A stretch of DNA of 6,180 nucleotides from Lachnoclostridium sp. UBA7122 (GTDB lineage: Bacteria > Bacillota > Clostridia > Lachnospirales > Lachnospiraceae): the NCBI GenBank assembly GCA_002493085.1, contig DKXQ01000233.1, positions 1 through 6,180 of the forward strand. Direction: 5' to 3'. The notes under the pieces are model-generated. The model did not search any database. It was not told the origin of the DNA and saw only the letters and a program-made list of their open reading frames with translations. A program made the position numbers and the translations under genes. Shown piece after piece: positions 5,453-6,180 of this stretch; the first letter of the stretch is position 1; every line of letters starts with the position of its first letter.

Positions 5453-5632
5453 ATGTTAGAAAATGCTAAATGTTTCAGGGAACAGTCAAAAGTGAAAACA
5501 AGTCTTTGTACAGGCTTGTTAGTGCCTGTGTTGCTGGATGCTATGTATAAGAATGAGATAATTAATTCTGTAACATATGTTAAGGCAATTAAGGAGGCAG
5601 GGGATATTGAGAGACCAGATGTATCTAAATAA
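5453..5632 (+). CDS. Small protein (59 aa) preceding and overlapping a serine recombinase gene
   Basis: ATG 5453 is preceded by GGAGG (5439-5443) at a suitable spacing; a GTG at 5447 in the same frame is too close to that site. The protein begins with a charged helix, then a hydrophobic stretch (CTGLLVPVLLDAM), then a short helical unit (LLDAMYKNEIINSVTYVKAIKEAG). That last unit is reminiscent of short oligomerisation motifs in which a Gly/Asn-Ile-Ile turn joins two helices. I cannot assign a family. Its 3' end overlaps the serine recombinase start by 26 bases, and the ribosome binding site of the recombinase lies inside it. The two are therefore probably translated together, and this protein may be an accessory factor for recombination. 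Confidence 0.65.
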   Translation: MLENAKCFREQSKVKTSLCTGLLVPVLLDAMYKNEIINSVTYVKAIKEAGDIERPDVSK

Positions 5633-6119
5633 GTTTGATGCACGTAATGTATCTAAAAAGCGTAATATAGAAAAGAATAAACGTAAAGTTGCCATGTATG
5701 TACGTGTCAGTACAGAGCATGAACAACAGATAAATGCCTTGGCTAACCAGAAACAGTGGGCTGTTGGACTGGCAAATGACAATAAAGACTGGGTATTTAA
5801 TCCAGAAACTGATTTATATGTTGAAGAGGGGCTTTCAGGCACTTCAATGAAAAAAAGACCAGCCTTTGAAAAAATGATAAATAAGGCAAAAGCAGGAGAT
5901 TATGATTTAATTGCAGTCAGGGAGGTATGCCGTTTCATGCGTAATGCCAAACTGACACTGACATTGGTGGATGAGTTGCTAGATGCAGGGGTAGAGGTCT
6001 ATTTTGCGAATAACGCAATTTGGAGTTGTAACGAGAATGATTATTTTAAACTGACAATCATGGCTCAGTATGCTGAACAGGAGTCACGAAAGGTATCAGA
6101 GAGCAGGATAACCTCATAA
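5607..6119 (+). CDS. Serine recombinase, catalytic domain only (truncated, 170 aa)
   Basis: This is the resolvase/invertase-type catalytic domain of a serine site-specific recombinase. Arg33 and the nucleophile Ser35 lie in YVRVSTEHEQQ. The YVEEGLSGTS block (71-80), the R-F-M-R-N block (109-113, normally Ser-Arg-Phe but Cys-Arg-Phe here) and AEQESRKVSE (156-165) at the start of the long linking helix are all present. The family pattern continues with Arg-Val and several hundred residues of DNA-binding recombinase and zinc-ribbon domains. Here the frame diverges after Glu165 and stops five residues later, with no continuation in any frame. It therefore lacks any DNA-binding domain, even the short helix-turn-helix of small resolvases, and is probably inactive alone. 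I prefer TTG 5607 because AAGGAGG (5591-5597) is correctly spaced; ATG 5619 is an alternative, and ATG 5577 has no site. Confidence 0.85.
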   Translation: MRDQMYLNKFDARNVSKKRNIEKNKRKVAMYVRVSTEHEQQINALANQKQWAVGLANDNKDWVFNPETDLYVEEGLSGTSMKKRPAFEKMINKAKAGDYDLIAVREVCRFMRNAKLTLTLVDELLDAGVEVYFANNAIWSCNENDYFKLTIMAQYAEQESRKVSESRITS

Positions 6120-6180
6120 AATAAATATTTTATAAAATTAGCATTACCAGAGCATTTTTTATATATTCGGTGTTTGATTA
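6120..6180. other. AT-rich tail with no recognisable feature
   Basis: This short AT-rich stretch follows the truncated recombinase. It shows no continuation of the recombinase, no complete terminator and no gene start. It may be the foreign side of the junction that truncated the recombinase. Confidence 0.3.

Noticed and set aside
5519..5842. 107-codon open frame on the - strand
   Set aside because: It is the antisense shadow of the serine recombinase and its upstream small gene.
1..6180. CRISPR array, tRNA or rRNA
   Set aside because: No regularly spaced direct repeats, tRNA-like cloverleaf or conserved rRNA segment was seen on either strand.

Overview
The window looks like accessory DNA from a low-GC Gram-positive gut bacterium, most likely a Clostridia/Lachnospiraceae-type genome. 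This is an inference. It rests on AT-rich coding sequence, strong GGAGG-type ribosome binding sites, frequent GTG/TTG starts, an Rpn/PD-(D/E)XK transposase-family gene and a serine recombinase of the Firmicutes large-serine type. All confident genes lie on the + strand, and no housekeeping gene or RNA gene is recognisable.

Layout. Positions 1-20 hold the end of an intrinsic terminator from whatever lies upstream. Positions 21-331 are gene-poor with possible decayed coding sequence. Positions 332-1237 encode an unrecognised, very acidic, aromatic-rich 301-aa protein. Positions 1238-1702 are non-coding and contain the most interesting structure: a roughly 278-bp segment (1397-1674) bounded by 22-bp inverted repeats, visibly GC-richer than its surroundings and packed with small hairpins. 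Immediately right of it is a compact tyrosine recombinase (1703-2287) with a complete catalytic set and FimB/FimE-like size. It starts a tight + strand gene run: two small unknown proteins (2303-2644, 2647-2913), a complete calcineurin-like metallophosphoesterase (3005-3823) and a small helical protein (3850-4068). A possible 28-codon small ORF and a near-consensus promoter follow, then an Rpn-family nuclease/transposase (4212-5117) closed by an excellent intrinsic terminator (5156-5196). After a 250-bp gap come a 59-aa small protein and an overlapping serine recombinase that stops just after its catalytic domain (5607-6119). The last 60 bases hold nothing recognisable.

How it may work together. 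Three DNA-rearranging enzymes of unrelated types (tyrosine recombinase, Rpn-type nuclease, serine recombinase fragment) in 6 kb indicate a mobile or plastic region. The best candidate for something undescribed is the pairing of the inverted-repeat-bounded, hairpin-rich segment with the adjacent short tyrosine recombinase and its downstream genes. It could be a DNA-inversion switch controlling the recombinase/phosphoesterase operon. A miniature transposable element that happened to land upstream of the recombinase explains the repeats equally well. I see no clear promoter inside the segment and no clear target-site duplication, so the sequence alone does not decide. A second oddity is the motif GGGGTAG, found seven times on this strand; at three gene junctions it merges the stop codon of one gene with a G-rich stretch at or near the next start.
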